NCBI GenBank assembly: GCA_024763295.1 | Contig: JANTFU010000005.1 | Span: forward strand, 1-21,892 | Reading direction: 5' to 3' | Source: Anaerolineales bacterium | Lineage (GTDB): Bacteria; Chloroflexota; Anaerolineae; Anaerolineales; Villigracilaceae | DNA: 21,892 bases | Part shown: piece after piece, positions 6,869 through 13,722 of the stretch | Numbering within the stretch: the first letter of the stretch is position 1 | Layout: each line of letters begins with the position of its first letter | The notes under the pieces: generated by a model | What the model was told of the DNA's origin: nothing | The model's database searches: none | The model's input: only the letters and a program-made list of their open reading frames with translations | Position numbers and translations under genes: made by a program

Positions 6869-6888
6869 TTGTTTCTCAAAAAATGGTC

Positions 6889-7599
6889 TTACTGAATGCC
6901 CATCGCGGCATACGCCTCTTCAATGATGCGGATAAATTCATCGTAGGGATAATTGCCGGGCAAAAGCTGCTTTACTTCTTCGCCATCAACCATATAACTA
7001 ATCACGAAAGAAGGCGTGCCGCTAATCCCTTCGGCTTCAGCATCTGCCTGATCTTGAGCAATCACATCATCGTAGCGGTTATCGCTCATACAAGCGCGAT
7101 AGGCGTCCATATCCAAATCGGCGATTTTTGCCCACTCTTCGAGCACCGGTTCTGTAAAGAGAGTTGCCTGATTGGTAAAAATCAAATCATACATCTGCCA
7201 GTATTTATTTTGTTCAGCAGCGCAATACGAAGCCTCTGTCGCCAAAACGGATGGTTCACTGCCGAGCAGCATCCCGACCGAGCGCGAAACAAAATAAACC
7301 TTATCGGTGGCAACATATTCATCGTGCAAAAGCGGCTCGGTTTCAATCGCAAATGCACCACAATGCCCACAGCGGTAATCGGAATATTCGGTGATTTTCA
7401 CGGGCGCATCGGGGTTGCCCATCGCGTTTCCTTCTGCCATATAGCGTTCAACAAGCTCAACTTTTGCCTGCATATTGGGGTAAATCAGCGCCGCGGCAAT
7501 TAAGCCCGCGCCAATAATAATCAGTCCCAGTGTGATCATCTGTTTTTGCTTTTTTTCTTTCGCGCGGCGAGCGCGGATTTCTTGTTTCTTGCTAGCCAT
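6889..7599 (-). CDS. Membrane-anchored DsbA-family thioredoxin-like protein
   Basis: The 236-residue protein starts with a highly charged cytoplasmic tail (residues 1-20, Lys/Arg-rich), then a single TM helix (about 21-40), then an extracytoplasmic thioredoxin-like domain of the DsbA/Thioredoxin_4 type. The active site is C77-G-H-C80 in YSDYRCGHCGAF, and the cis-proline loop is GTPSF (T195-P196). Extra cysteines at 126 and 170 could form a structural disulfide. It should form or shuffle disulfides in exported proteins; without a DsbB/VKOR partner in the window its redox direction is unknown. The ATG has a strong AAGGAG Shine-Dalgarno 6 nt upstream. It lies 183 nt after the terminator-bounded lipase gene, so it is probably its own transcription unit, closed by the terminator at 6839-6868. 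The 206-residue antisense frame here is a shadow. Confidence 0.92.
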   Translation of the reverse strand: MASKKQEIRARRAKEKKQKQMITLGLIIIGAGLIAAALIYPNMQAKVELVERYMAEGNAMGNPDAPVKITEYSDYRCGHCGAFAIETEPLLHDEYVATDKVYFVSRSVGMLLGSEPSVLATEASYCAAEQNKYWQMYDLIFTNQATLFTEPVLEEWAKIADLDMDAYRACMSDNRYDDVIAQDQADAEAEGISGTPSFVISYMVDGEEVKQLLPGNYPYDEFIRIIEEAYAAMGIQ

Positions 7600-7719
7600 T
7601 TTCTCTCCTTGGATTGGGATAACAGGAAGTATTTTGCCATGTTCAATTTGATTTGTCCAATTAGAGATAGATTAGAAATTGAAATGGCGCATCGTACGGG
7701 CGTTTCGCTTGCCCTCGTT

Positions 7720-7751
7720 AAAAAAAACGGATGCCCAAACTTGGGCATCCG
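7720..7751 (-). terminator. Strong intrinsic terminator of the XRE-to-lipase operon
   Basis: Read on the minus strand, the arms CGGATGCCCAA and its complement (7728-7738 and 7741-7751) form an 11-nt perfect inverted repeat, realistically a 9-bp stem with a 6-nt loop. Eight Us (from A7720-A7727) follow directly. It lies about 30 nt after the lipase stop codon and separates that operon from the DsbA-like gene. Confidence 0.93.
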
Positions 7752-7782
7752 CCGTTAATGCGTGTTTTGTCAGGGTGGTGTG

Positions 7783-8646
7783 TTATGCCAAAAGATCGTC
7801 CATCCAGTCGATTATCGTTTGAAAGACCGCGTCTTTTTCGAGTTCGTTGTGCAATTCGTGGTAAAAGCCGTCCCAAATCTTCAGGGTGGTTTGCTCGGCA
7901 GGGGCTTTTTCGGCAAATTCTTTGCTGGCTGCGGATGATGTGATTCGGTCAGCGCCGCCGTGCATTAGCAGGAGGGGCAGAGGAAATTCGGCAGCGTGTT
8001 CCAAAGCCCATAAACCGGATTCCACCATCGAGACCATTAATCGGGCAGAGACTTTGCCATGCACCAGGCTATCCTCTTCATAGGCACGCACCACGTTCGG
8101 GTCATGCGTGAGGGCGCTGGTGTCCAGTCCGGATTCTTGGGTGAAGTCCGGTTTGATTTTATCCATCATTTTGCCCAAAAAGAGTTGGATCGCGGGTGGT
8201 TCAAAAGCGAGTTTGAGCCAAGGACCAGTAGCGATCACCCCTTTTAGTTGGTTGCCGAGTTTGTCGCTATTGCGTAGCATATAGTTGAGTACAATATTAC
8301 CGCCCATGCTGTGTCCCCATACGATGTGCGGGATGTTGGGGTAATATGCTGCTACTTCTTCACGGAAGCGGGTCATATCGTCGAGCAGCAACTCGTAGGA
8401 AGGGATGTGTCCGCGCGCTCCGTCGGATTGCCCGTGCCCGCGATGGTCGTAGCCAATCACGGAGTAACCGGCTGCGTTGAGGGCGTTGGCAACGTGTGTG
8501 TAGCGTTCGATATGTTCGCCATGCCCGTGTACGATGCAGAGAACAGCTTTTGGGGTATCTTTGGCGGGGAAAGCGTGGGCGAAAAGTTCCAAGCCATCTT
8601 GAGTTTTGAAGCGCCATTTAATTTTGCTGTGTTTTTCTTCGGTCAT
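7783..8646 (-). CDS. Monoacylglycerol-lipase-like alpha/beta hydrolase
   Basis: The 287-residue cytoplasmic protein is a serine hydrolase of the Hydrolase_4 (serine aminopeptidase S33 / monoacylglycerol lipase) group. The oxyanion segment is HGHGEHIERY (40-49), followed by the family stretch YDHRGHGQSDGARGH (66-80). The nucleophile elbow is GHSMGG with Ser113, the acid is Asp233 (HGGADRITS), and the base is His263 in GFYHELHNE. The triad is complete and the length normal. No signal peptide is seen. It likely cleaves monoacylglycerols or related carboxyl esters, and lysophospholipase activity is an alternative. The ATG lies 2 nt after the stop of the second V4R gene and has a GGAGAG ribosome-binding site. 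It is the last gene before the strong terminator at 7720-7751. Confidence 0.93.
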   Translation of the reverse strand: MTEEKHSKIKWRFKTQDGLELFAHAFPAKDTPKAVLCIVHGHGEHIERYTHVANALNAAGYSVIGYDHRGHGQSDGARGHIPSYELLLDDMTRFREEVAAYYPNIPHIVWGHSMGGNIVLNYMLRNSDKLGNQLKGVIATGPWLKLAFEPPAIQLFLGKMMDKIKPDFTQESGLDTSALTHDPNVVRAYEEDSLVHGKVSARLMVSMVESGLWALEHAAEFPLPLLLMHGGADRITSSAASKEFAEKAPAEQTTLKIWDGFYHELHNELEKDAVFQTIIDWMDDLLA

Positions 8647-8648
8647 TT

Positions 8649-9257
8649 TTACTCTCCAAAGGTGATTCTAAATACGCACTCATCGCCAGCGTTGGCTTTG
8701 CATTCGATTTCTTCAATCAAGGGGTCTTGAGCGGTTGCCCAATAAATTGCTTCACGGATTAAACCATGTGTAACGTGGCAGATTGATTCGTCGTCTTTTT
8801 GCTGATAGGTGCTTGGACTGATGTTGTCTACGAGCATCAAATTTAGGTCGAGGGTGTGGACGGTCATTTCTTCGTTTTTCGCTCCGAGCAAGCGCACAAG
8901 CAGTTCAAGGGCGGCTTTTCGGCGGGCGTTATCCGGTAAGCCGCGCATCAGGGTGGCTTGGGCTTTTTCTTTGAAGGGCGCATTTTCAAGCAGGGCGTCC
9001 CAAAGTTTGCTGCCGATGCGCTGTAAAATGCCGCGTGCGCCGCGTCCGTAATAGGTGCGGATGGCTTGCTGGATGCCGGCATAGGCTTCTGCGGCGGTTT
9101 CTTCGTTGAGTTTGGCGAGATTTTCGCTTTTTGCCCAAGCGACGGGCAGTTCCGCTTTGTTTAGAATAACAGGTAAATTTTTCTCGCTCACTTCGGTGAT
9201 GACAATGGCGTGAAAGCGTTGCAAAAGTTTTGTTGAGACGTGGGGGTTTTGCGTCAT
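8649..9257 (-). CDS. V4R-domain protein, second of a tandem pair
   Basis: The 202-residue protein has a helical N-terminal half with the shared segment IRTYYGRGARGILQRIG (about 66-82), and a C-terminal V4R (4-vinyl reductase) domain. Cys160, Cys186 and Cys194 (ECKANAGDECVFRI) match the conserved cysteines of its neighbour. V4R domains are small-molecule or metal-binding modules related to bacteriochlorophyll BchJ and hydrocarbon-sensing regulators; here no enzyme or output domain is fused. Its ATG overlaps the TGA of the upstream paralogue by 4 nt, so both are made together. Compared with that paralogue it lacks the additional CxxC pair (residues 144-147 read D-N-I-S). The ligand is unknown; the lipase downstream hints at a lipid-like molecule, but that is inference. 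Confidence 0.78.
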   Translation of the reverse strand: MTQNPHVSTKLLQRFHAIVITEVSEKNLPVILNKAELPVAWAKSENLAKLNEETAAEAYAGIQQAIRTYYGRGARGILQRIGSKLWDALLENAPFKEKAQATLMRGLPDNARRKAALELLVRLLGAKNEEMTVHTLDLNLMLVDNISPSTYQQKDDESICHVTHGLIREAIYWATAQDPLIEEIECKANAGDECVFRITFGE

Positions 9258-9874
9258 GCGCGTTCTTCTCCAACTTCAAAGCGGCAGAAATCATCGCCTT
9301 TTGCCAAACAATGCGTTTCGATGATTTCGTATTCTTTGCCCGTTGCCCATTTAACCGCTTCTCCCAGCGAGCCAAGATAGAGGTAGCAAATAGGCTTGTC
9401 GCTGCTGCGGCTGTGGCAGATGGCACAGGATGATTCTACATAAGCAAGTTTTCCGCCCTCCTCATCGACCCAGGCTTCAACTTGCGGATTTGACTTTTTA
9501 AGCGCTCCAACCATGCTGTTCAGAATGAATTTAATGCGCTGTTTTTGGGGCAAAACTTTGAGCGCTGTGCCGGCGATGCCAAGCAGGGCTGCTTGTTCGT
9601 TGATGGCGTATTGAAAGGATGCTTTGCCGATGCGGCGCAGTATCCCTTTCCCGCCACGCCCGTAAAAATCTTCGATGGCTTGGTTGAATTGGGCGTATTC
9701 TGCTGCTTTGATGGCAGGTTCCAGATTGTTGGGCGGCAGGTTGTTGATAAAATGCCCCAGTCCGCTGGCGCGCAAGATGGCATTCAGTCCATTCGTGCCT
9801 ATGACCTCTTCTGTGGCAACCAACGCTTGGCGTACAATCGTATTGACTATGACTGCATCTTCACTGTGTCCCAT
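9254..9874 (-). CDS. V4R-domain protein, first of a tandem pair, with extra CxxC
   Basis: The 206-residue protein is a paralogue of the next gene: IEDFYGRGGKGILRRIG (about 67-83) is nearly the same in both, and the C-terminal V4R domain reads EIIETHCLAKGDDFCRFEVG. Cysteines are at 150, 153, 163, 189 and 197. The last three are shared with the paralogue; the C150-A-I-C153 pair is unique to this copy and could bind a metal or form a disulfide. The start at 9874 overlaps the end of the GNAT gene by 28 nt and has a near-perfect Shine-Dalgarno (AAAGGAGG, 7-nt spacing) inside it, so translation is independent and probably strong. No DNA-binding domain is present; it may act with the XRE regulator at the head of the operon. 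Confidence 0.8.
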   Translation of the reverse strand: MGHSEDAVIVNTIVRQALVATEEVIGTNGLNAILRASGLGHFINNLPPNNLEPAIKAAEYAQFNQAIEDFYGRGGKGILRRIGKASFQYAINEQAALLGIAGTALKVLPQKQRIKFILNSMVGALKKSNPQVEAWVDEEGGKLAYVESSCAICHSRSSDKPICYLYLGSLGEAVKWATGKEYEIIETHCLAKGDDFCRFEVGEERA

Positions 9875-10761
9875 TCAAAAGCCTCCTTTTCTACGGATTC
9901 TTCCTCTACACCTTTAATATTGTAGGTGTAGAGGGGATATTCTTCGCCGGTTTCGTGGAAACCGCACTTTTTATATAGCGCCAAAGAACGCAAATTATTG
10001 CTTTGCGTATTGACGCTTAATTGTTCGAGATTTTTTTTGCTAATCTTTGTGGTTAGGTCGCCAAGCAGGGCGGAAGCGATGCCACGCCGCTGCGCTTTGG
10101 GATGGGTTGCTAAACGTGCCAGATGTGCGCCATAAGGACTGCCCGTACTAAATTGATAGCCGAGAATTTCGCCATTTTCTTCCGCAACGGTTGCGATGAC
10201 AGCCTGAGGAAAGGCTTGCTCAAGCATGGACAGTGAATTTTGCCAGAGAGGCAAAAATGCCGCTTCATCTACGCGAGCAACAGCAGGGAGATCAGCGGCT
10301 TCCATTTTGCGGATGCGGATGCCCGAAGGCGTTTTCCATGCGTGGGGGTGCGCTTCTTGCCACGCCATCATCACGATTTGTTCGTCATTTTTGAAACCGT
10401 GTGCTTGCAACAGGGCTTTCATCCAGTTTTGCAGGCTGATGGCTGCAACTTTAAAATCTCCGTATTGGCTGATTTCTCCTTTGGCGTGTTCCCAGAGAAT
10501 TTCCCAGCTTTCTTCGTCGCTAATTTGCTCGGTATGCGTAAAAAGTCGTATCCATGTGATTTCTTGCTGATCTTGCGGGCAGGCTAAAACAGCCATAATG
10601 CGTTCGTTGCGTTCCAGTACCCAATAGAATGGCGAACCAAGCCAATCGGTAGGGTGACGCCAATCGAGGTGACGGTGTACATGCCGCTCGAAGAACATCA
10701 GGTTAGCGATTTCTTGATGATCTTTTTCAGTTGCTGTTCTGACAGTTAAAGAAGAACTCAT
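9847..10761 (-). CDS. Two-domain GNAT N-acetyltransferase
   Basis: The 304-residue protein looks like two GNAT folds in a row. Residues 1-145 resemble a degenerate copy beginning VRTATEKDHQEIANLMF with no clear acetyl-CoA loop. Residues about 148-285 are a good GNAT: IRIRKMEAADLPAVARVDEAA at the start, the pyrophosphate loop LATHPKAQRRGIASALL (about 217-233; R225-R226-G227), and the closing ALYKKCGFHETGEEYPLY. It transfers acetyl from acetyl-CoA to an amine of unknown identity. A tail after 285 is acidic. The ATG overlaps the stop of the TPR gene by 4 nt; the 3' end overlaps the first V4R gene by 28 nt and carries that gene's ribosome-binding site. Confidence 0.87.
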   Translation of the reverse strand: MSSSLTVRTATEKDHQEIANLMFFERHVHRHLDWRHPTDWLGSPFYWVLERNERIMAVLACPQDQQEITWIRLFTHTEQISDEESWEILWEHAKGEISQYGDFKVAAISLQNWMKALLQAHGFKNDEQIVMMAWQEAHPHAWKTPSGIRIRKMEAADLPAVARVDEAAFLPLWQNSLSMLEQAFPQAVIATVAEENGEILGYQFSTGSPYGAHLARLATHPKAQRRGIASALLGDLTTKISKKNLEQLSVNTQSNNLRSLALYKKCGFHETGEEYPLYTYNIKGVEEESVEKEAFEWDTVKMQS

Positions 10762-11285
10762 AGTTTTGCAAAACGTCGGAAAAAGGATTTCAATATTTTT
10801 TGTTTAAGGGTGGGTTTTGGGTTTGAAATTAAAGCATCGATCGCGTCAAGTGCGGTACTTGAGATTTGCCCTTTACGCAACCGTAGTTCTGAGAGGCTTT
10901 GCAAGACGACGGTTTTCATCTCGTCTTCGCCAAGTTCGTGCAAGAGTTTGACCGTCTCTTCGTAAAGAGGAATGGCTTCGTCTGTCTTGCCGAGAGCTTC
11001 CAATGCGGCGGCTTTGTTGCCCATTGCCATGGCTTTGCGTTTGAGATCGTTGGCTTCTTCAAAAATCGCAGGGGTGCCTTCGACAGCTTGCAGGGCTTCT
11101 GCGCCACGATCTAGTTTGACCAGCGCTACGCTGAGATTGTTGAGCGCTTCGGCGGCATCCAGTTTTGCGCCGGCTTTTTGATGGATTTCGGCAGCTTGTT
11201 GGAAGCAATCGGCAGCTTCTTCAAAATTTCCTGCGCCAAATGCAGCCATGCCTTGTTCGTTGAGTTGAGATGCGTTTTTTTTCAT
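10758..11285 (-). CDS. Small TPR-repeat protein
   Basis: The 175-residue protein is built of about three tetratricopeptide repeats: about residues 5-38 (LNEQGMAAFGAGNFEEAADC), 42-75 (AAEALNNLSVALVKLDRGAE), 82-118 (KAMAMGNKAAALEALGKTDE), then a partial fourth. It ends with a basic tail (KILKSFFRRFAKL). There is no signal peptide, so it is a cytoplasmic interaction scaffold. The partner is unknown; the obvious candidates are the XRE regulator 6 nt upstream and the GNAT whose ATG overlaps its stop. No Shine-Dalgarno is visible before the ATG, which suggests coupled re-initiation after the XRE stop. The overlapping plus-strand frames are shadows. Confidence 0.85.
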   Translation of the reverse strand: MKKNASQLNEQGMAAFGAGNFEEAADCFQQAAEIHQKAGAKLDAAEALNNLSVALVKLDRGAEALQAVEGTPAIFEEANDLKRKAMAMGNKAAALEALGKTDEAIPLYEETVKLLHELGEDEMKTVVLQSLSELRLRKGQISSTALDAIDALISNPKPTLKQKILKSFFRRFAKL

Positions 11286-11291
11286 AATGAT

Positions 11292-11969
11292 TTAGAAGGT
11301 AATATCCAGAATGCCCTCGGCAACGGAGCGCAGTTTACTTGCGGAGAGTTCGCTGAGGGTCAGGGCTAATTCAAGATAGGGGCGATTAACGGGCTGACAG
11401 ACAAATTCTTGCAGTTCAAGCGGCAGTTCGAGGAAGTCTGCAATCGTTTTTTGCTGCAAAATCCATTGTCCGATGGGTCCGCTTTGGTCGAGGAAGGTTT
11501 CAATGCGCCCGCCAACGGCTGTGACCAGTGCTTCGAGTTCGGGTAAGGGGATTTGCCTTTCGCCCATTTCATATTCTTTAATGCGGCGGGTGGAGATTCC
11601 GCTTTGTTGGGCGAGGGATTTCATTGAGATGCTGGCGGTGGTACGTTCTTGGCGTAGTAAAGCGCCGATCATGCGTTGACGGAGTCCGATCAAGCGGGGC
11701 AGGTCTAGGGGAGCGGTAGCAGGCGCATTGTCCGAGAGGGTTTCGGTGCCCCAAAAGTGCGAGATGGGGATATCTAAAAAGTAGGAGAGCACTTCCAACT
11801 CGGGCAGGGAAGGAGATTTGGTTCCCCTTTCATAGGCGCGGAAGGTGCCATCGCTGATTCCCAGCGCTTCTGCACATTCGCGGATGCTCATTCTGGCTGC
11901 CAGGCGAGCGTCTAAAATAAGGGCACCCAGCGTTTTTGCGCGAATGCTGATTCGGGTTTTAGCGTCCAT
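11292..11969 (-). CDS. XRE-family regulator with two helix-turn-helix domains
   Basis: The 225-residue protein has a first HTH at about residues 12-62 (LILDARLAARMSIRECAEALGISDGTFRAYERGTKSPSL, in parts) and a second at about 90-145 (SMKSLAQQSGISTRRIKEYEMGERQIP). Both carry the typical 'S..T/RR...YE.G.R.P.L.EL' ending. The C-terminal 80 residues are helical without a clear enzyme or ligand motif. Two HTH units in one chain could give an intramolecular dimer-like DNA reader. It heads the TPR-GNAT-V4R-V4R-lipase operon and is preceded by a promoter with a symmetrical inverted repeat at 12007-12034, so autoregulation is likely. The ATG at 11969 has an AGAGG ribosome-binding site 6-7 nt upstream. 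Confidence 0.87.
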   Translation of the reverse strand: MDAKTRISIRAKTLGALILDARLAARMSIRECAEALGISDGTFRAYERGTKSPSLPELEVLSYFLDIPISHFWGTETLSDNAPATAPLDLPRLIGLRQRMIGALLRQERTTASISMKSLAQQSGISTRRIKEYEMGERQIPLPELEALVTAVGGRIETFLDQSGPIGQWILQQKTIADFLELPLELQEFVCQPVNRPYLELALTLSELSASKLRSVAEGILDITF

Positions 11970-12006
11970 ATATTACCTCTATGGTTTTGGCTTAAAACAG
12001 AAAACT

Positions 12007-12034
12007 TAGGCAAAGATTATAGCAGATTTGCCTA
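12007..12034 (-). promoter_or_regulatory. Extended -10 promoter inside an inverted repeat: candidate XRE operator
   Basis: TAGGCAAA (12007-12014) and TTTGCCTA (12027-12034) are perfect 8-bp inverted arms 12 bp apart, so the half-sites lie 20 bp centre to centre, two helical turns. On the minus strand the spacer contains TGCTATAAT, a perfect extended -10 (TATAAT at 12021 to 12016), on the dyad axis. Transcription would start near 12009, about 40 nt before the XRE ATG. The right arm includes the cpaF TAG stop. A weak terminator reading (8-bp stem, then TTTTCTGTTTT) is the alternative. Confidence 0.65.
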
Positions 12035-13372
12035 GCGTCTGCGTCGGCTGCTGTTGCGATTGGTTTGGAGCATTTCGGCGATATTGGCACCGAAGACTTG
12101 GGCGCCGAGTTTGAATCCGGCAGCTTCGAGACGTGGATAGAACATCGGGCGGATGCCGGTTGGTTTCATCTCGCCGACGATTTTTTTGTCGGGCGTGACG
12201 CCGCTTTGCTCAAATTTAAAGATGTCGCTTAGCACGATGGTTTCGCCTTCCATTCCGGCGACTTCGGTGATGGCAACGACTTTGCGCGAACCGTCTTTAA
12301 GACGGGTTTGCTGGACGACAAGATCAACGGCGGAGGCAATTTGTTGGCGAATCACTTTAACCGGCAAATCCATGCCTGCCATTAATACCAGCGTTTCGAG
12401 GCGGGCGATGGCGTCGCGCGGGGAGTTAGAATGGACGGTGGCGAGAGAACCATCATGCCCGGTGTTCATGGCTTGAAGCATGTCGAGGGCTTCGCCGCCG
12501 CGTACTTCGCCGATGATGATGCGATCGGGGCGCATACGCAGGGAGTTACGCACTAAGTCACGGATGCTTACTTCGCCATGTCCTTCCACGTTGGGGGGTT
12601 TGGTTTCGAGACGGACAACATGGTCTTGTTGAAGTTGAAGTTCAGCAGCATCTTCGATTGTGACGATACGCTCGTCGTGAGAAATGAAGCTGGACATGAT
12701 ATTTAGCAAGGTGGTCTTCCCAGAGCCGGTGCCGCCGGAGATGATAATATTTAATCTCGCACGGACACAAGCACGCAAAAAGTCTGCCATGCTTTCAGTG
12801 ATAGAGCCAAATTTAATCAGATCAGGAACCTTGAGCTTTTCTTTGCTAAATTTACGAATGGTAATGGAAGGTCCGTCGATAGCGACGGGGCGTACAACGG
12901 CATTCACGCGCGAGCCGTCTGGTAGGCGCGCATCGACTGTGGGGCTGTCGGCATTGATATAGCGCCCCAGTGGGGCGATAATGCGTTCAATAATACGCAT
13001 GACATGGTCATCATCTTCAAAGATGACCGATGTTTTCGTTAGCACGCCTTTGCGCTCGACGTAGACATTTTTGGGTCCATTGACCATGACTTCGGTGACA
13101 TCGGGATCGTCAAGCAATCCCTGAATAGGACCAAAGCCGAAAAGCTCATCGTTGACTTCTTTGAAAATGTGGTTGCGAATATCTTGCGGCAGGTGCAGGT
13201 TGGCGCGTTCGTAAATATTGTTTAGGCGTTTGCTGGCAAATGCTTCGCGTTCATCCAGCGGTATATTTTCGCTTTCCAACTCGCGGGAAAGGGTGTTGAT
13301 AAGATAGTATTTGAGCTTTAAAAGATCAGGCGAAGATAACTTGGAACCGGAGGCGGCTTGCAGTCTGCTCAT
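12032..13372 (-). CDS. cpaF: CpaF/TadA-type pilus assembly ATPase
   Basis: A 446-residue secretion ATPase that powers Tad (Flp) pilus assembly at the inner membrane. From the ATG, the N-terminal domain includes GFGPIQGLLDDPDVTEVMVNG (in two parts) around residues 78-100. Walker A is GGTGSGKT (213-220), the acidic Asp box follows in IEDAAELQLQ, Walker B is RIIIGEVRGGEALD (284-297), and the His box is TGHDGSLATVHSNSP (about 304-318). All motifs are intact. I chose the ATG at 13372 (GAGGA ribosome-binding site, 11-nt gap after the preceding gene) over a TTG at 13411 that would overlap the preceding gene by 28 nt. The tadB/tadC platform genes that usually follow cpaF are absent here; the next gene downstream is the XRE regulator after 62 nt. 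Confidence 0.95.
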   Translation of the reverse strand: MSRLQAASGSKLSSPDLLKLKYYLINTLSRELESENIPLDEREAFASKRLNNIYERANLHLPQDIRNHIFKEVNDELFGFGPIQGLLDDPDVTEVMVNGPKNVYVERKGVLTKTSVIFEDDDHVMRIIERIIAPLGRYINADSPTVDARLPDGSRVNAVVRPVAIDGPSITIRKFSKEKLKVPDLIKFGSITESMADFLRACVRARLNIIISGGTGSGKTTLLNIMSSFISHDERIVTIEDAAELQLQQDHVVRLETKPPNVEGHGEVSIRDLVRNSLRMRPDRIIIGEVRGGEALDMLQAMNTGHDGSLATVHSNSPRDAIARLETLVLMAGMDLPVKVIRQQIASAVDLVVQQTRLKDGSRKVVAITEVAGMEGETIVLSDIFKFEQSGVTPDKKIVGEMKPTGIRPMFYPRLEAAGFKLGAQVFGANIAEMLQTNRNSSRRRR

Positions 13373-13383
13373 GTTGGCGTCCT

Positions 13384-13662
13384 CTACTCTTCTTCTTCCG
13401 GCAAAACCCAAACAACTTGTCCTAAATGCACGGCAAGGAAATGATTTGTATACAACACATTTCCGTCAGCATCGAAAATGCTGGCATCGGTGAGCGCAAG
13501 GAATTTTTCGGTGCGAGCGAGTTCATCCTTTACACGTTCATCGCGCCGAACATGCAGTGTCCCTTTGATAAGATGTGTGGTTGTTTGCACAACGGCAGCG
13601 ACAGGAATTTTTGAAATTACGTCAGTGAAAAATTTCCCTTTATCATCATATTCGAATGTCAT
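13384..13662 (-). CDS. Small conserved protein (possibly DUF6812-like)
   Basis: The 92-residue soluble protein has no membrane segment or signal. It alternates predicted strands: VVQTTTHLIKGTLHVRRDERVKDELARTEKFLALTDASIFDADGNVLY (in parts) up to the end VHLGQVVWVLPEEEE. The pattern 'H-L-I-x-G-x-L-H-V ... F-L-A-L-T-D-A ... V-x-W-V-x-P' recalls the small DUF6812 proteins found in pilus and signalling neighbourhoods, but this is from memory. I chose the ATG at 13662 because AAGGAG lies 8 nt upstream; the GTG at 13671 directly abuts that site and cannot use it. The gene lies 60 nt after the CpaE-like gene and 11 nt before cpaF, so a role in Tad pilus assembly or its control is plausible. Confidence 0.72.
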   Translation of the reverse strand: MTFEYDDKGKFFTDVISKIPVAAVVQTTTHLIKGTLHVRRDERVKDELARTEKFLALTDASIFDADGNVLYTNHFLAVHLGQVVWVLPEEEE

Positions 13663-13695
13663 TTTGTACACTCCTTATCTGCAAATATGCGAATC

Positions 13696-13717
13696 AACAA
13701 GCGCAGCAATGCTTGTT
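13696..13717. repeat. Short inverted repeat downstream of the CpaE-like gene
   Basis: AACAAGC (13696-13702) and GCTTGTT (13711-13717) form a perfect 7-bp stem with an 8-nt loop, starting 5 nt after the CpaE-like stop codon. There is no T tract, so it is not an intrinsic terminator. It could modulate the ratio of the two genes. Confidence 0.6.
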
Positions 13718-13722
13718 TAAGG

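Larger units (their letters stand above)
6587..6888. other. Gene-free stretch between convergent genes
   Basis: These 302 bp separate the DUF554 gene (plus) from the DsbA-like gene (minus). I see no credible coding frame. The content is a candidate 237-bp element with inverted terminal repeats (6599-6835), two GC-rich hairpins inside it, and a bidirectional terminator (6839-6868). Confidence 0.75.

Noticed and set aside
6883..7503. 206-codon plus-strand open frame
   Set aside because: It is antisense to the DsbA-like gene, whose CGHC and cis-Pro motifs make the minus strand certain. It has no ribosome-binding site or recognisable product.
7642..7683. TTCAATTT and its complement 26 bp apart upstream of the DsbA-like gene
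   Set aside because: Short, AT-rich and without a recognisable promoter between or beside the arms; likely chance.
13373..13411. Upstream TTG start for cpaF
   Set aside because: It would overlap the preceding gene by 28 nt and lacks a ribosome-binding site; the ATG at 13372 has GAGGA 7 nt upstream.
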